Source: Mesostigma viride (taxonomy: Eukaryota; Streptophyta; Mesostigmatophyceae; Mesostigmatales; Mesostigmataceae). From it: a DNA stretch of 64,000 nt. The notes below the pieces were generated by a model. It saw only the letters and a program-made list of their open reading frames with translations. It had not been told where the DNA came from and did no database searches. The stretch spans positions 1 through 64,000 of the forward strand of contig RPFO01000622.1 of assembly GCA_009746045.1 (NCBI GenBank), read 5' to 3'. Of the stretch, positions 44,297 through 54,103 are shown one piece after another. Each line of letters starts with the position of its first letter. Within the stretch, counting starts at the first letter, position 1. A program made the translations under genes and the position numbers.

Positions 44297-45151
44297 TCAG
44301 ATGTGCGGCGTGTTTTTTGGCTTAAGAAGGTAGGCGATGTTCCTCGTTATGATGACGGCCACATCCCAAAATTCCCGGTATCTGGCCACAATCTCCTGCC
44401 TGCCGACCGGCCGAGGGAGAGGATGGAGATTGAAGACGAGTTCGAAAATATGAGACGCCACAAACTCCTTGCCCTTTGCGTCCTTGCATTGCGCTTCCAG
44501 CGTCACATCCTCCTTGAATCTGGCGCAAATGGTCAGCCGCAGGCACTCCAGCACATCCTTGGCGAACTCCACCAACTTGGTGAGCTTTTCCGGTCCAACC
44601 TGGCAGCTCATGATGCAATCGATCACGGCGTCCATCATAGGAAGGCTGGCCAAGTTCCTGAAAGCGGTCCAAGAGACCTTCTGGCCTTTCTTCTCCCCCT
44701 CTGCATTCGCGAATTTGCACCTTTGCATCATCACCTCCTCAGGCGCGGGTTTCGTTGAGGCAGGATCATCAGTCTGCTCCTGTGTCAGACGGAGAAACGT
44801 GTTGGCCAGCGTGCGACTGTAAGCGGAATGCACTGAAGCAATGCTGTGGGCCGGCTTTTTCTTTCCTTCTGCTTCCTCCTCGTGTACATCCACCGCTGCC
44901 GGCTCCACATTCCCTTCCCTTCCCCCCGCTTGCCGCATAGCCGGGAGGATGTACGTGAGCAGATTGGTATAGTGGCCATCCGCAATATAGTGGCCCTTCC
45001 CACGCGTGACTTTGCCGTATAGATATAGCTTGTTGTAGTTCCACACGTCAAGCAACGCCTGGCCCAGCGTACGATCCGCCACGGCTAAGTCCTCCGAATT
45101 CGCCCCCTTGGCGATGTCGAACAGCTTCTCCAGCTTGCCGGTCAGCACCGC
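44297..45151 (-). CDS. Gene X, exon 9
   Basis: Starts after a TGTCGCAG acceptor (AVLTGKLEKLFDIAKG) and encodes about 284 residues of mostly helical text (LGQALLDVWNYNKLYLYG, ILPAMRQAGG, VIDCIMSCQVGPEKLTKLV, EFWDVAVIITRNIAYLLKP). No known family recognised. The upstream intron (45152-45406) contains three copies of the 22-bp palindrome. Confidence 0.55.
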   Translation of the reverse strand, partial: AVLTGKLEKLFDIAKGANSEDLAVADRTLGQALLDVWNYNKLYLYGKVTRGKGHYIADGHYTNLLTYILPAMRQAGGREGNVEPAAVDVHEEEAEGKKKPAHSIASVHSAYSRTLANTFLRLTQEQTDDPASTKPAPEEVMMQRCKFANAEGEKKGQKVSWTAFRNLASLPMMDAVIDCIMSCQVGPEKLTKLVEFAKDVLECLRLTICARFKEDVTLEAQCKDAKGKEFVASHIFELVFNLHPLPRPVGRQEIVARYREFWDVAVIITRNIAYLLKPKNTPHI

Positions 45152-45208
45152 CTGCGACATCAATTAACATCGAGCGAGCAACGACAAAACTCAGTCATAA
45201 AAGGCGAG

Positions 45209-45386
45209 GGGTATAGCTGCGGATAGACCCTAACAAAATTCGAAAAAGAAACGGCCGACAATACGCAACGAAAATTCCAACAAAAAAAAGGAGAGGGTCT
45301 AGCTGCAGCGAGACCCTCGCAAAAAACTTGAAGCGCACACAAAAAACAACCACGAAAATTCCGAGGGTCTACCCGCAGCTAGACCC
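45209..45386. repeat. 22-bp palindrome, three copies in one intron
   Basis: Copies at 45209-45230 (TATAGCTGCGGATA variant), 45295-45316 (TCTAGCTGCAGCGAGA) and 45365-45386 (TCTACCCGCAGCTAGA), each bounded by GGG and CCC. All lie in the intron between gene X exons 8 and 9. Confidence 0.9.
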
Positions 45387-45406
45387 TGCCAAAATAGATA
45401 GCTTAC

Positions 45407-46571
45407 ATCTTCTTTTGCTTAGGTAGATTTCGCAGCTCACTCCACGACGGGAGCAGGTCGCCACCCTTGAGAAGAATGACATTCGTACCCATGTAACCAC
45501 CACGGAATTTCCGCAACAGGTCCTGGAATGCGTGCTCCGCCTCCTTAGGAGTCTTTGCGAAATTGGACTCCGCCCCACCCTCGCACATCATTGCCCGAAC
45601 CTCTCCCCACCCGCCATCCGGCCCCCTGAGAAACGACTTTAACCCCTTAAAGTAGTGGTTCCCATCCACCACCGCGTACCGGAGAACCAGATACGGTACC
45701 GGTACCCGTTCCTCAAAAAATTTCGGATCGTAGGACTTCATCGCAGTATTGCACAGCAGGTTGAAAACATCCCGACTGCCCTCGATGTCCTGAGGCAAAA
45801 CTGCTTCCACTCGTCCACCTTGGCGTAGGTACGCCACTCAAGTCCTCTCGCGAGGAAAGAGGTGGTGGACTCCGTGTTAAGCCACACGTCGACTTCAGTA
45901 TCCGAAAGGGGCCGGAAGTACCTGGACCCCACATCCTCCGCGTCAATCTTGGCGCCGTGGTGAATCTTCAGCCACTTGACGAAATCCGGCATGCACAAGA
46001 TTTGCTTGTCGAACAGGTCAGGTTGAGATTCGGCAAGCGCCTGGAAAGGGAACTGCCAGACCGGGACAACAACCTTGAAGTGCAAGGCGTTGTCCCGCGC
46101 ATTGAGGAGAATGCGGCCGTTCTCCTTAATGGTTTCAAGGTTTAAACGCCGCTGCCTCAAAGCCTCTGGCAAAATAAGCGCGTTGACCGTCTGGATCCGC
46201 ATACTGAAACATCCGGTCTGCTTAAAATCGGCCGGCCGAATCCAACGCGTTTCCCTGAGAGCATTGGCCTTCCGGATGTTCTGGTCCCTGACCTCCTTGT
46301 TCGAGTCGACCTTTTTCGAAGGCTTCCAGCTTTCAATGATAGGGTCGGTGTCCGGGTTCCCACTGCTCGTGAGCACCCCCTCCTTAAAAAGCTTGTTGAG
46401 TGACCGGAGCAGCTCAAGAAAGGGGGAGAACTCGGGCCAGTTTGGCAGGTCATCGACGTCCGCCATCCGCCTACTCGAGCAGTACTTGAGCATATCCTTC
46501 ACCAGCGCGAACACGGCGTCATGACCAGGTAACTTCTTCTCCACCGTGGCGTCTTCGTCCCCCCCGTCATC
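45407..46571 (-). pseudogene. Gene X, exon 8 (one frame break)
   Basis: Starts after an ACTTCAG acceptor in phase 0 (DDGGDEDATVEKKLPGHDAV) and ends near a GTAAGC donor after LPKQKK. Reading is open through LPNWPEFSPFLELLRSLNKL, WIRPADFKQTGCFSMRIQTVN, WQFPFQALAESQPDLFDKQI and FVKWLKIHHGAKIDAEDVG. A frame break near 45790-45840 follows, then YLVLRYAVVDGNHYFKGLK and FQDLLRKFRGGYMGTNVILL. Globular, no family recognised. Confidence 0.5.
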
Positions 46572-46714
46572 CTGAAGTAAAAAATCGAAAAGGACCGCAG
46601 GATTTGCTCAAGTCAGTAATATTTAGGCCGACCACGACATCCTGTTCAGGGACGAACAAAGTTCTGTTGGAATAATACCTTACTGACACTAACACCAAGT
46701 CCCGCAGCCAGTAA

Positions 46715-46736
46715 GCGTCTACCCGCAGCGAGAGGT
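46715..46736. repeat. 22-bp palindrome, diverged copy in an intron
   Basis: Degenerate copy (GCGTCTACCCGCAGCGAGAG) in the intron between gene X exons 7 and 8 (46572-46759). Confidence 0.65.
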
Positions 46737-46759
46737 CTAAATTTTCACAACAATCGTAC

Positions 46760-47296
46760 CTGTCCAGTTTTCTGCTGCTTCTTGGCCTCCTTAGCCTTCT
46801 CCTTCTCCGCCTTCTTCGCCTCCTTCTCCGCCGCCTTCGCCTCCGCGTTCTTCTTTGTAAGCCTTTGCACCGCATTCAGCGCCCTTTTTCCCTCAGCGTC
46901 CCGACGACGAAAATCAGACTTCATGAATTTCTCGATCTTGTCAACCTTTGCCTCTGAGTACTCCTTAGGCTGCCACTTGTAATTCTTGGTGGCTTTCGCT
47001 TCACCAGATTTACAAATTCATATGCCAATTCATGTTAAAGGTAGCGGCACCCAACACCTCCGTATCGAAATCGGCATCGACTTCCGCCTCAAGTCGTGTC
47101 AGGTACTTGCGAAACTCGGCCCCGCAGGTCCCTCCGAATCGACGCCATCGGGCGGAGACTTAAGCATGATCAGGCCAACAGCAATAATATGATCCTTCGC
47201 AACCTTCTTGCGGGAATCCAGCTTTTCCCTTTCATGCTCAGTCAATTCGGGCTTCGCCGCCTTCCCCCCCGCAGTACCCCCAGCGACAGCCCCCGC
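46760..47296 (-). CDS. Gene X, exons 6-7 region
   Basis: Exon 6 starts after CATGCAG at 47296 (AGAVAGGTAGGKAAKPEL, REKLDSRKKVAKDHIIAVGL) in phase 0. The middle (47100-46985) needs one intron or frame change. Exon 7 reads NYKWQPKEYSEAKVDKIEKF, then a Lys/Glu/Ala coiled coil (KKNAEAKAAEKEAKKAEKE) and ends KTGQ at 46760 before GTACG, phase 0. Likely an extended charged helix. Confidence 0.5.
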
Positions 47297-47421
47297 CTGC
47301 ATGAAAAAAAAAACCAACAAGAAGGGACTTGACCTCAGTTCGATTGTTGCACCATCGTCTCTCTGCGGAGATACCCCTCAGCACGAAAAAAATCACCCGA
47401 ACTCGCGGCGGATGAACGTAC

Positions 47422-47550
47422 CTGCGCAGCCACTTCTCCCTCAGCGTCTCCCCCATCCTCATCTCCTCCAGCGTTTTCATCCCCCCCATCCTCATCTCCT
47501 CCAGCGTTTTCTTCCTCTCCGCCAGCGCCTGCTGAGGCCAAACCCCCCAC
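47422..47550 (-). CDS. Gene X, exon 5 (43 codons)
   Basis: Acceptor TTGACAG, donor CAG/GTACGT, phase 0 at both ends. Encodes GGLASAGAGGEEE and two NAGGDEDGGDE repeats: an acidic spacer. Confidence 0.6.
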
Positions 47551-47674
47551 CTGTCAACACCGAATACGACAGCTCATTGGAAATCAAAATTAGTCGACAT
47601 TTGTATATTTCGCATAATGCGCTCACTAAAACTTCAGGCGAAATGCAGACATCCGGATATCGTTCAATGCTTAC

Positions 47675-47737
47675 CATTTCCATCTCGAGTCCAGACCAAA
47701 TACCAGCACTGTCAACAGCCATCGCCGCAGCCGCCCC
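47675..47737 (-). CDS. Gene X, exon 4 (63-bp mini-exon)
   Basis: GAAAAMAVDSAGIWSGLEMEM-type peptide of 21 residues. Acceptor TTTTTTCAG, donor ATG/GTAAGC, phase 0 both sides. Same size as exon 3. Confidence 0.6.
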
Positions 47738-47811
47738 CTGAAAAAAGACAACAGATTGGTGGGGGGCACCGTTGAAATTAGCCGAAGATGTCAGTCTCAA
47801 TAAAAGGGTGA

Positions 47812-47833
47812 GGGTCTACCTGCAGCTAGACCC
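47812..47833. repeat. 22-bp palindrome between the two mini-exons
   Basis: TCTACCTGCAGCTAGA core with GGG/CCC ends, in the intron between gene X exons 3 and 4. Confidence 0.85.
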
Positions 47834-47874
47834 CATGTAAGATGCTCGTGGAAACTCGACGGACAAGCACCCAC

Positions 47875-47937
47875 CTTATCAACCAAGTCTGACAAATTCG
47901 TTACATCCTCCGATACGTCCCCTGGCATGGAGCCCCC
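47875..47937 (-). CDS. Gene X, exon 3 (63-bp mini-exon)
   Basis: GGSMPGDVSEDVTNLSDLV and two more residues, 21 in all. Acceptor ATCATGCAG, donor AAG/GTGGGT, phase 0 both sides. Confidence 0.6.
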
Positions 47938-48044
47938 CTGCATGATATGACAGGACAAACCATGAAGGTTGGTCAGCATATAGAGCCCTATTCAGGGAAT
48001 GGAAACAAACCAAATCGATAAACGATATCGGCAAGTTAACGTAC

Positions 48045-49112
48045 CGAAACGTAGAACTTCCACCTCCTCAAAATCTTCCCCAAAGGCCATATCGGCACTT
48101 GATGGGCTCTCTCCTTTTCCAGATGCCGCCTCAATTCCGCCTCGAAGAACAACTCGAGGGACTGCCAATGGCCTCCCGCCTCTAAATCAGACCACTCCGT
48201 GTCTAACTTGGTTCGGATACTCTTGAGACAATCAACCAACGAGATTTGATCCAACGATTCCCGGACGATTTCCTGGTGTGGCCTATATGTCTGAATAACA
48301 TTGAAGTCGGCACGGTGCCGGAAACTTTGGATCACCTGTCCAGCCCATTCCAAAAAGAAAGCGACCGCTTCCCGCGAAAGGCTGGCGTCCGGGCTGACAA
48401 GAAAGTCGGTCCGCCACTTAACAAAAGATTGCAGTAAGTGGTCTCTTGTCATGTCCAAATGCGCGATCACTTCATTTGCGCGCTCCTCCCATCCTCCTGC
48501 GCGATTCATTACTCCTGGCACAATTACGATAAAGTCACTGTTGGACATCTCAACAAATCCTTTCCTGACAATATCAAACACTTCATCTTCCGACAGTGGA
48601 GCCCTCGAATCCGCTTTCATATCTCCAGTCATGAGTTTCATATCTCCAGTGATGAGTTGAAAGAGCTGATGCAACGCAGTGAATTTCAAGGTTTCCAAAT
48701 AGGAATCCTCGTAAAATGCGATGCCCGTGCAGACCTCGAACTTTTCAACCTCATCAAAAAGCATCGACCATATTAAAGCACGACGAGGAAAGTAACGTCC
48801 GACATCCTCCTTCAGGTTAAGGATGCACGAGTGCGCGATCTTCAAAACCTCATAAACGTCGTCACCAACGGCCCTCTTCCCACGAATGGCTCGCTGTGTG
48901 GCTTCGAACAATGCAATATGGCCCAGTCGGTCGTTCTTCCAAATTACGTTCCGAAACTGGAGGACAGTCGGGTTGGCGACGACACCAGACTTCTCTGCAA
49001 ACGCTATCTCGGCCGAAAGAAAGCGGATCAAGGCCTTTTGGACTTTACCGCCCGCCGCAGCCTCAGACTCAGACTGAGCCTTGTACTGTTTCAGAATGGC
49101 CACCGCGTCGGG
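48045..49112 (-). CDS. Gene X, exon 2
   Basis: About 356 residues from an acceptor TTGTCTGCAG (49113-49118) to a donor TCG/GTACGT (48044), phase 0 at both ends. Reads DAVAILKQYKAQSESEAAA, LIRFLSAEIAFAEKSGVV, VIWKNDRLGHIALFEATQRA, VYEVLKIAHSCILNLKEDVG and LVDCLKSIRTKLDTEWSDLE. Mostly helical, no recognised family. The first 100 residues are closely matched by the second gene copy at 63708-64000, evidence that this exon is under coding constraint in two loci. Confidence 0.65.
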
Positions 49113-49185
49113 CTGCAGACAACAAGAGTAAAAAAAAGGCCACACATCGTCGTCGTCGTCGTCAACACCCTTAACTCCTAGGTCA

Positions 49186-49207
49186 ACGTCTCTCCGCAGC
49201 TATACCC
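49186..49207. repeat. 22-bp palindrome in gene X intron 1
   Basis: Diverged copy (GTCTCTCCGCAGCTATACCC) inside the 192-bp intron 49113-49304. The matching intron of the second gene copy carries one at 63613-63634. Confidence 0.75.
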
Positions 49208-49304
49208 TTACAATCACTGTATGACATAAAATCCCATCCTTTATACGATACACGCGCCGTTCAAAAGCCATCTGAAAATGTACGTCTCATATCAATAAAC
49301 ATAC

Positions 49305-50500
49305 CCGATAATCGATCGAAAATCCTTCGGGAGCCCACCCGTTCTTCTCGGTCTCGTCCTTCTCCCCCTCAACCGCCTTCGCAGCCTCCTCCTCCTTCTT
49401 CCTCGCAGCCTCCTCCTCCATCTTCCTCGCGGCCTCGTCCTCCTTCACCCTCTCCTGTCGAATCTGAATAAAAACAGCAGCCTCCTCCGCAAGAAGTTCC
49501 TTCGCTGCCGCCTCCGTCTTCTTCTTCGCCTCCTCCTTCTGCTTCGCCACCAGGATCCTGTGCTCCCTCTCCTGGGCAGCCTTTTTCTCCTTGTTCTCCC
49601 TCTCCTCCTCCTCCCTCTCCGCCTTCTCCAGCCTCTCCTTCTCCTCCCTCTCCACCCTCTCCCTCTCCGCCTTCTCGATGGCCTCCCTCTCCGCCTTCTC
49701 CTTCTCCTCGTCCTTCTTGTCGAGAGCCGCGTAGTCGTCAGAAAATGTTGCGGCCTTTGCTAACAATTCGGACAACAGCTCCCGACGCGACTCCCGAACC
49801 GGCGAGTCCGGGTCTTCAGGCCTCTTGTTAATCTTATCGCGCTCGTCCTCCTCAAGAGCCAGATTGATAGACTTCCTCAGGTCCCTGAGCATTTTGGTGT
49901 GGTCGTCTTCCTCTACCCACTCGGCCGCAGGCTTACGCTTAGAACTGGAATGCTTGGGGGACGGCGAGCGGGACGCAGAAGCGGGGGACTTGGGTGGCGG
50001 CGAGCGGGACTTGGGGGAAGGAGAGCGGGACGGCGAGCGGGACGCAGTTGCGGGGGTCTTGGTTGACGGCGAGGGGGACTTGCGAGAAGGAGAGCGGGAC
50101 GCGGTAGCGGGGGGAACTTTGGGCGGAGAGGGGGACTTGCGGGGCGGCGAACGGGTCGCAGTTGCGGGGGATTTAGGGGACTTGCGGGACGGCGAGCGGG
50201 ACGCGGTAGCTACGGACTTGGTGGGCGGCGATGGAGACTTACGGGGCGGAGAGCGGGACGGAGCGCGAGACGCAGCAGCGAGAGAGTTGGGGGGTAAAAT
50301 TCTGTCCAACTCGCTGGGGGGCAAGGGGGACTTGGAGGGCAAGGGGGACTCGGGGGGGGGGGGGACCTCGCCAGAGCATTTACGGGACCGACCGGCAACA
50401 GAGGAAACGCCTCCGTTGCCGTTCGGTCCGGCGAGGTGTTCGACGTCATCTTGGGTGAAACGGGAGTGGCCTTGACAGAATCGGAATAGGAGGACGACAT
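49305..50500 (-). pseudogene. Gene X, exon 1: SR/SP-rich and charged coiled-coil region
   Basis: ATG at 50500-50498, immediately after CTGCAG, so an upstream non-coding exon and intron are likely. The N-terminus MSSSYSDSVKATPVSPKM is followed by a frame change at a G13 run (C run on the coding strand, 50351-50363). The open frame then encodes many S-P-x-K-S-P and SRSPSRKSP repeats, AEWVEEDDHTKMLRDLRKS, and a long Glu/Lys coiled coil (KAEREAIEKAERERVEREEK) ending SIDYR at a GTATGT donor, phase 0. SP/SR repeats plus coiled coil resemble nuclear matrix or splicing-associated proteins, but this is composition only. Confidence 0.6.
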
Positions 50501-50579
50501 CTGCAGAACAATATTCAAAAAAGCAAGTTTCACAAATGTCATTCAGAATCTGAATTGCCGGCAGAAAAACAATGGGGAG

Positions 50580-50601
50580 GGGTCTCGCTGCAGCTAGACC
50601 C
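50580..50601. repeat. 22-bp palindrome upstream of gene X
   Basis: Near-perfect copy (TCTCGCTGCAGCTAGA core) 80 bp upstream of the ATG of copy 1. The inverted gene copy has the equivalent at 62231-62252 in the same relative place. Confidence 0.9.
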
Positions 50602-50632
50602 TTTCGTGGATTCTAAAAGGGACATATACTTG

Positions 50633-51108
50633 CGCAGGATGTAAGAATATGCGTTAAGCTTAGATAAAAGGTTTGCGCATAAAAAGTATAAGCGTTAGCT
50701 TGTACAACTTAGAACCGGCGCGGCGCGGAAGTCATGGGTTCGAAACCTCGTGGGGCCAGTGCCGAGTAGGGATTATTTGGGAGGATCCGCCGGGGCACCG
50801 GTCGGACCTAATTAATCGCCTAGCGAGGTAGATATCGGACCTTCCCGGGATTAATATCGAATCAGTAATTCGATATCGAATTAGTAATTCGATGCGGAAG
50901 TAAACCCTAGTTAGGGAGCCGCTTAATATTCCGCCCCAACGCGCAAAGGTTTTAAGTTGTACAAGCTAACGCTTATACTTTTTATGCGCAAACCTTTTAT
51001 CTAAAAGGTTAACGCATATTCTTACATCCTGCGCAGGATGTAAGAATATGCGTTAACCTTAGATAAAAGGTTTGCGCATAAAAAGTATAAGCGTTAGCTT
51101 GTACAACT
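50633..51108. mobile_element. Foldback/palindromic element, copy 2
   Basis: A 154-bp palindrome (50955-51108, arms differing by two bases) is preceded by the same leader as at 16483-16586. A third arm-like copy at 50633-50712 bounds the left side. Between them is GGGTTCGAAACC (50737-50748), a perfect tRNA B-box word. The insertion point coincides with the left edge of homology between the two gene X copies. Three GTATCGTTATGCAG-type repeats follow (51109-51151). Confidence 0.75.
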
Positions 51109-51151
51109 GTATCGTTATGCAGGTATCGTTATGCAGGTATCGTCATGCAGG

Positions 51152-51619
51152 TGGCAGCTCTCCCTCTTTCAGGGTGGTCCCACGCGGAATGGGGTAGATT
51201 TTTGCAAGAAAAAAACGCTAATTTCAATCGTCCGAAAACCGGACATTGCGCCGAAATTCTTGCCGAAAATTTGGCAGCCGAGCGAATTTTTCGCCCGACG
51301 GACTTTGCGCCGAAATTTTGTGTCTGCCGTGCTTCGAACTCAACCGACTCCTGCTGTTGCGTGCACTTTGTCCGATGCCTGCAGGCCACGCACGAATTTT
51401 GCGACCGAAATATGACGACTAGACAAGTTTATCGACGACCTACATCGATCTATTGCCACTTTTGAAGTCCTTGGCTTGCTAGCAGCTTTTGATTATCAAT
51501 GCCGGGAACAAAATTGCCGAAATTTTTTATTGAATCAGTACATATATGTGCACATGTCCGTAATTTTATCATTCGCAATTTTGACATTGTCGGAGTATTT
51601 GACAACTTAGGCATTGCGC
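51152..51619. other. No supported gene
   Basis: A/T-leaning sequence with GCCGAAATT words; open frames here look like chance. Confidence 0.5.
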
Positions 51620-52258
51620 CTAGAAAAAGGTGCCCCATCCGTCGATGTCAAAATCGCCGAAGGAGTACACTCCCTGGTACTGGTCTCCCCTGTAGTTGGG
51701 AGGCTCGCCTGTATACATTTTGGTGTTCCACTTGGCCCCGCCGTTCTCCGCAGCAGCCAGGAACTCCTGCTGGGCCTCGGCCCTCAGGCGCATCATTGAT
51801 ACATTGGGAGAGCCCGGAATTTCCGTGCTCTCCACCACCACTCTCGCCTGATTGTCAGGCACGCATTGGTAAGCAGGGTTCAAATCTGAATCGGGTGGCA
51901 CCAGATCGATCATGCCATTGCCGAACGCAATGACACCTGCACCCCACTGTGCAGAAGGTCCGAGCAACTCTACATCAATTCTGATGTTTGCAGCGTGCTC
52001 ATTTTTGTCGACCATCACATAGGTATGCTGAGAACCGAAAATATTGCTCTGCTCCATTTGTGACAGTGTTAAATTTCGGCAAGGTTGGCTGCTTGCAATC
52101 GACAGGAAATTGGTGACCCCGACAGCCAGACGCGCAAGGGTTATAACTGCAGGTAGAACCCAAAATTTGTCGATAAGGAGTAATGGAAGGGCACGACCAC
52201 CAGTCACTAGTATTCGCTTCACCGGACACCTTTTCAGCTTCCGGATAAAATTCAGCAA
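51620..52258 (-). CDS. Unrecognised protein with N-terminal membrane anchor (212 aa)
   Basis: MLNFIRKLKRCPVKR, then a hydrophobic stretch (LPLLLIDKFWVLPAVITLARLA) that could be a signal anchor. Then a soluble part: TYVMVDKNEHAANIRIDVEL, VIAFGNGMIDLVPPDSDLNP, MMRLRAEAQQEFLAAAENGG and a Gly/Asp/Tyr-rich end (YQGVYSFGDFDIDGWGTFF). Positioned between the DDE-like transposase and gene X, same strand. No family recognised; the aromatic/Asp-rich C-terminus is distinctive. Confidence 0.5.
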   Translation of the reverse strand: MLNFIRKLKRCPVKRILVTGGRALPLLLIDKFWVLPAVITLARLAVGVTNFLSIASSQPCRNLTLSQMEQSNIFGSQHTYVMVDKNEHAANIRIDVELLGPSAQWGAGVIAFGNGMIDLVPPDSDLNPAYQCVPDNQARVVVESTEIPGSPNVSMMRLRAEAQQEFLAAAENGGAKWNTKMYTGEPPNYRGDQYQGVYSFGDFDIDGWGTFF

Positions 52259-52376
52259 GAGCAGCGGCGATTAGATACTAAATATTGCGTTATTGGTTCG
52301 TACCGTACCCAGACAAAAATTGTACTAGTGACGCAATTGTACTAGGCGGAATGACAACTGCGCCCGGCAAATAAGT

Positions 52377-52590
52377 ATTTATTGCTCCAACCCCAACCTA
52401 ACTTGTTCCGGAGCTGTTCGAAGCGAAGAGCAATGGAAGGGATCGGACCCGAGCCAGATTTGAGTGCGGAACATGATGGCTGGCCTACCTCACTCCGAAC
52501 ATTAATGTGGACCCGGGTTCGAATCCTGTCAGTGCTATTCGCTTCGAACAGTTCCGGAACGATTTTTTTTGTGGGGGTGGAGCAATAAAT
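52377..52590. mobile_element. 214-bp MITE-like foldback with tRNA-type B box
   Basis: Terminal inverted repeats of about 57 bp: ATTTATTGCTCC pairs with GGAGCAATAAAT at the ends, and inside GTTCCGGAGCTGTTCGAAGCG pairs imperfectly with the opposite arm. The loop holds CCGGGTTCGAATCC, a perfect RNA polymerase III B-box word. No clear target duplication. Confidence 0.75.
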
Positions 52591-52844
52591 TCTCGACATG
52601 CAGAAACAAATGTCGAATAGATTGTGCAAAAAAATATCGAAATCCTTATCATTATTTAAATATACAGCATAAAATTATGTTGCAGTAAAAAATAACTGTT
52701 AATTGAAGGCCGCAAAAAATTATCAACTACCCTTAAACTTGACCACAGAAAGATCTCGAAAAATATATACAATATATGCGGCCACCTTTTTACACCCTAC
52801 TGAAGCCCCACTCTAAAGATATAATACGAGCCGAAACTAGGGCG

Positions 52845-52866
52845 TCGTCTACCCGCAGCGAGACCC
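52845..52866. repeat. 22-bp palindrome after the transposase stop
   Basis: Diverged copy (CGTCTACCCGCAGCGAGACC) about 12 bases past the end of the transposase coding region. Confidence 0.7.
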
Positions 52867-52877
52867 CAATTTCTTGT

Positions 52878-53633
52878 TTAAGTCGGTGCCGGCCCCTCCG
52901 GGGCTTCATCCTTGATCACCAGCGTAGTAAGCCACTTGTCGAGCTCCTTGCTCATCCTGATGTCGGCACACATTCCGTCGCTGCGCACGCGTGCTTCTAG
53001 CCGGAGAGCCGGAGCGACGCAGAGATAGCAATTCACAAGCTCGGGCTGGCGTGACGGTGGCCAATCCTCAACGTTGAGCGTGAAATGCAGGGGGTCATGC
53101 TTATCCCGCTTCCAAATCCGAACGGGAAGAATGCCGTTCCCGGCGAGGAACAGCTCCTTCTCCCGTCCGTTCCGGCCCTCGACCCACCTCTCGAAGTTCT
53201 CGTCTAACACGATCGGCCCGGCTTCGCTTACAACCTCAGCCAACCAGAACGGGTGGATGGGATCGTGATCCGTGTCCTTGTCCGATGGAACTGCCACATA
53301 GTCGTGGAGTCTCATCTGCCGGCCCATCGCCTCCCGCTTGTCCTTCAGCTGCTCCCCCCGCGTCACCATGCGAACCGGAGGGTTGGGCTGGCTCGGTGGC
53401 AGCAAACGGACAGTTTTCATCGAGCTTCCTGCATCATTGAACTCGATGATAAACGACCACTCGCTTAGACATCCCTCAAACCGCCCAGCCAAACAGGGCG
53501 GACAGTAGCAGGAATAGCGCCTAATCATCAAAAGGCCAGGGTCGGACTTGTCCAGTCGCCACCAATGCGCCTTCTTGATGCCAGGCACCTCCTCACCTCC
53601 GCGCGTCGGCCGGACTCGACGTCCTGTCATCAA
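52878..53633 (-). CDS. DDE-like transposase gene, C-terminal exon
   Basis: Encodes AHWWRLDKSDPGLLMIRRYS, a C-x-C-P-P-C cluster, FEGCLSEWSFIIEFND, HDYVAVPSDKDTDHDP, FWLAEVVSEAG and LHFTLNVEDWPPSRQPE. The small Cys cluster and W-L-A-x-V beta region resemble the C-terminal module seen after the DDE core in animal and protist relatives from memory. It probably follows exon 54104-54880; the junction phase could not be matched, so the exact splice is open. The intervening 440 bases hold five palindromes. Confidence 0.6.
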   Translation of the reverse strand: MMTGRRVRPTRGGEEVPGIKKAHWWRLDKSDPGLLMIRRYSCYCPPCLAGRFEGCLSEWSFIIEFNDAGSSMKTVRLLPPSQPNPPVRMVTRGEQLKDKREAMGRQMRLHDYVAVPSDKDTDHDPIHPFWLAEVVSEAGPIVLDENFERWVEGRNGREKELFLAGNGILPVRIWKRDKHDPLHFTLNVEDWPPSRQPELVNCYLCVAPALRLEARVRSDGMCADIRMSKELDKWLTTLVIKDEAPEGPAPT

Positions 53634-53694
53634 ATAGTTAGGACAAAAAGAATACCGTTCAAATTAGCAAAATTGACCAAAAACCAATAAAACA

Positions 53695-54030
53695 GGGTAT
53701 AGCTGCAGAGAGACCCCTTAAAAAAAAAATTAACGACAAGACATCAAGTGATCAAAATTCGACACAGGGTATAGCTGCAGAGAGACCCCATTCGAATCAT
53801 AATAACAACGTACGACAAGATATCAAGTGATCGAAATTCGACACAGGGTATAGCTGCAGAGAGACCCCATTCGAATCATAATAACAACGTACGACAAGAT
53901 ATCAAGTGATCGAAATTCGACACAGGGTATAGCTGCAGAGAGACCCCTTCATACCGAAGAACAAGCGAAATTTCATACCTAAAAGAAAAGCAACCCATGA
54001 CAGTATATAGGGTCTCTCTGCAGAGATACC
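53695..54030. repeat. Array of five 22-bp palindromes in a transposase intron
   Basis: Copies at 53695, 53767, 53846, 53925 and 54010, all with GCTGCAGAGAGACCCC-type right halves except the last. The middle three lie on exact 79-bp tandem units (ATCAAGTGATCGAAATTCG, ACACAGGGTATAG). Confidence 0.9.
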
Positions 54031-54103
54031 TTTATTGGGTTTGAATTTTTATAGAACAGCGGCAGTTGACGTCTTAAAACCTGAAATAACACAAATTCCG
54101 TAC

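Noticed and set aside
49141..49165. CGTCGTCGT microsatellite as a functional site
   Set aside because: Short trinucleotide run inside an intron, also present in copy 2 as GACGACGAC; no further signal.
50700..50760. tRNA gene at the B-box word GGTTCGAAACC
   Set aside because: No A box at the right distance and no acceptor stem; kept only as a note in the foldback element.
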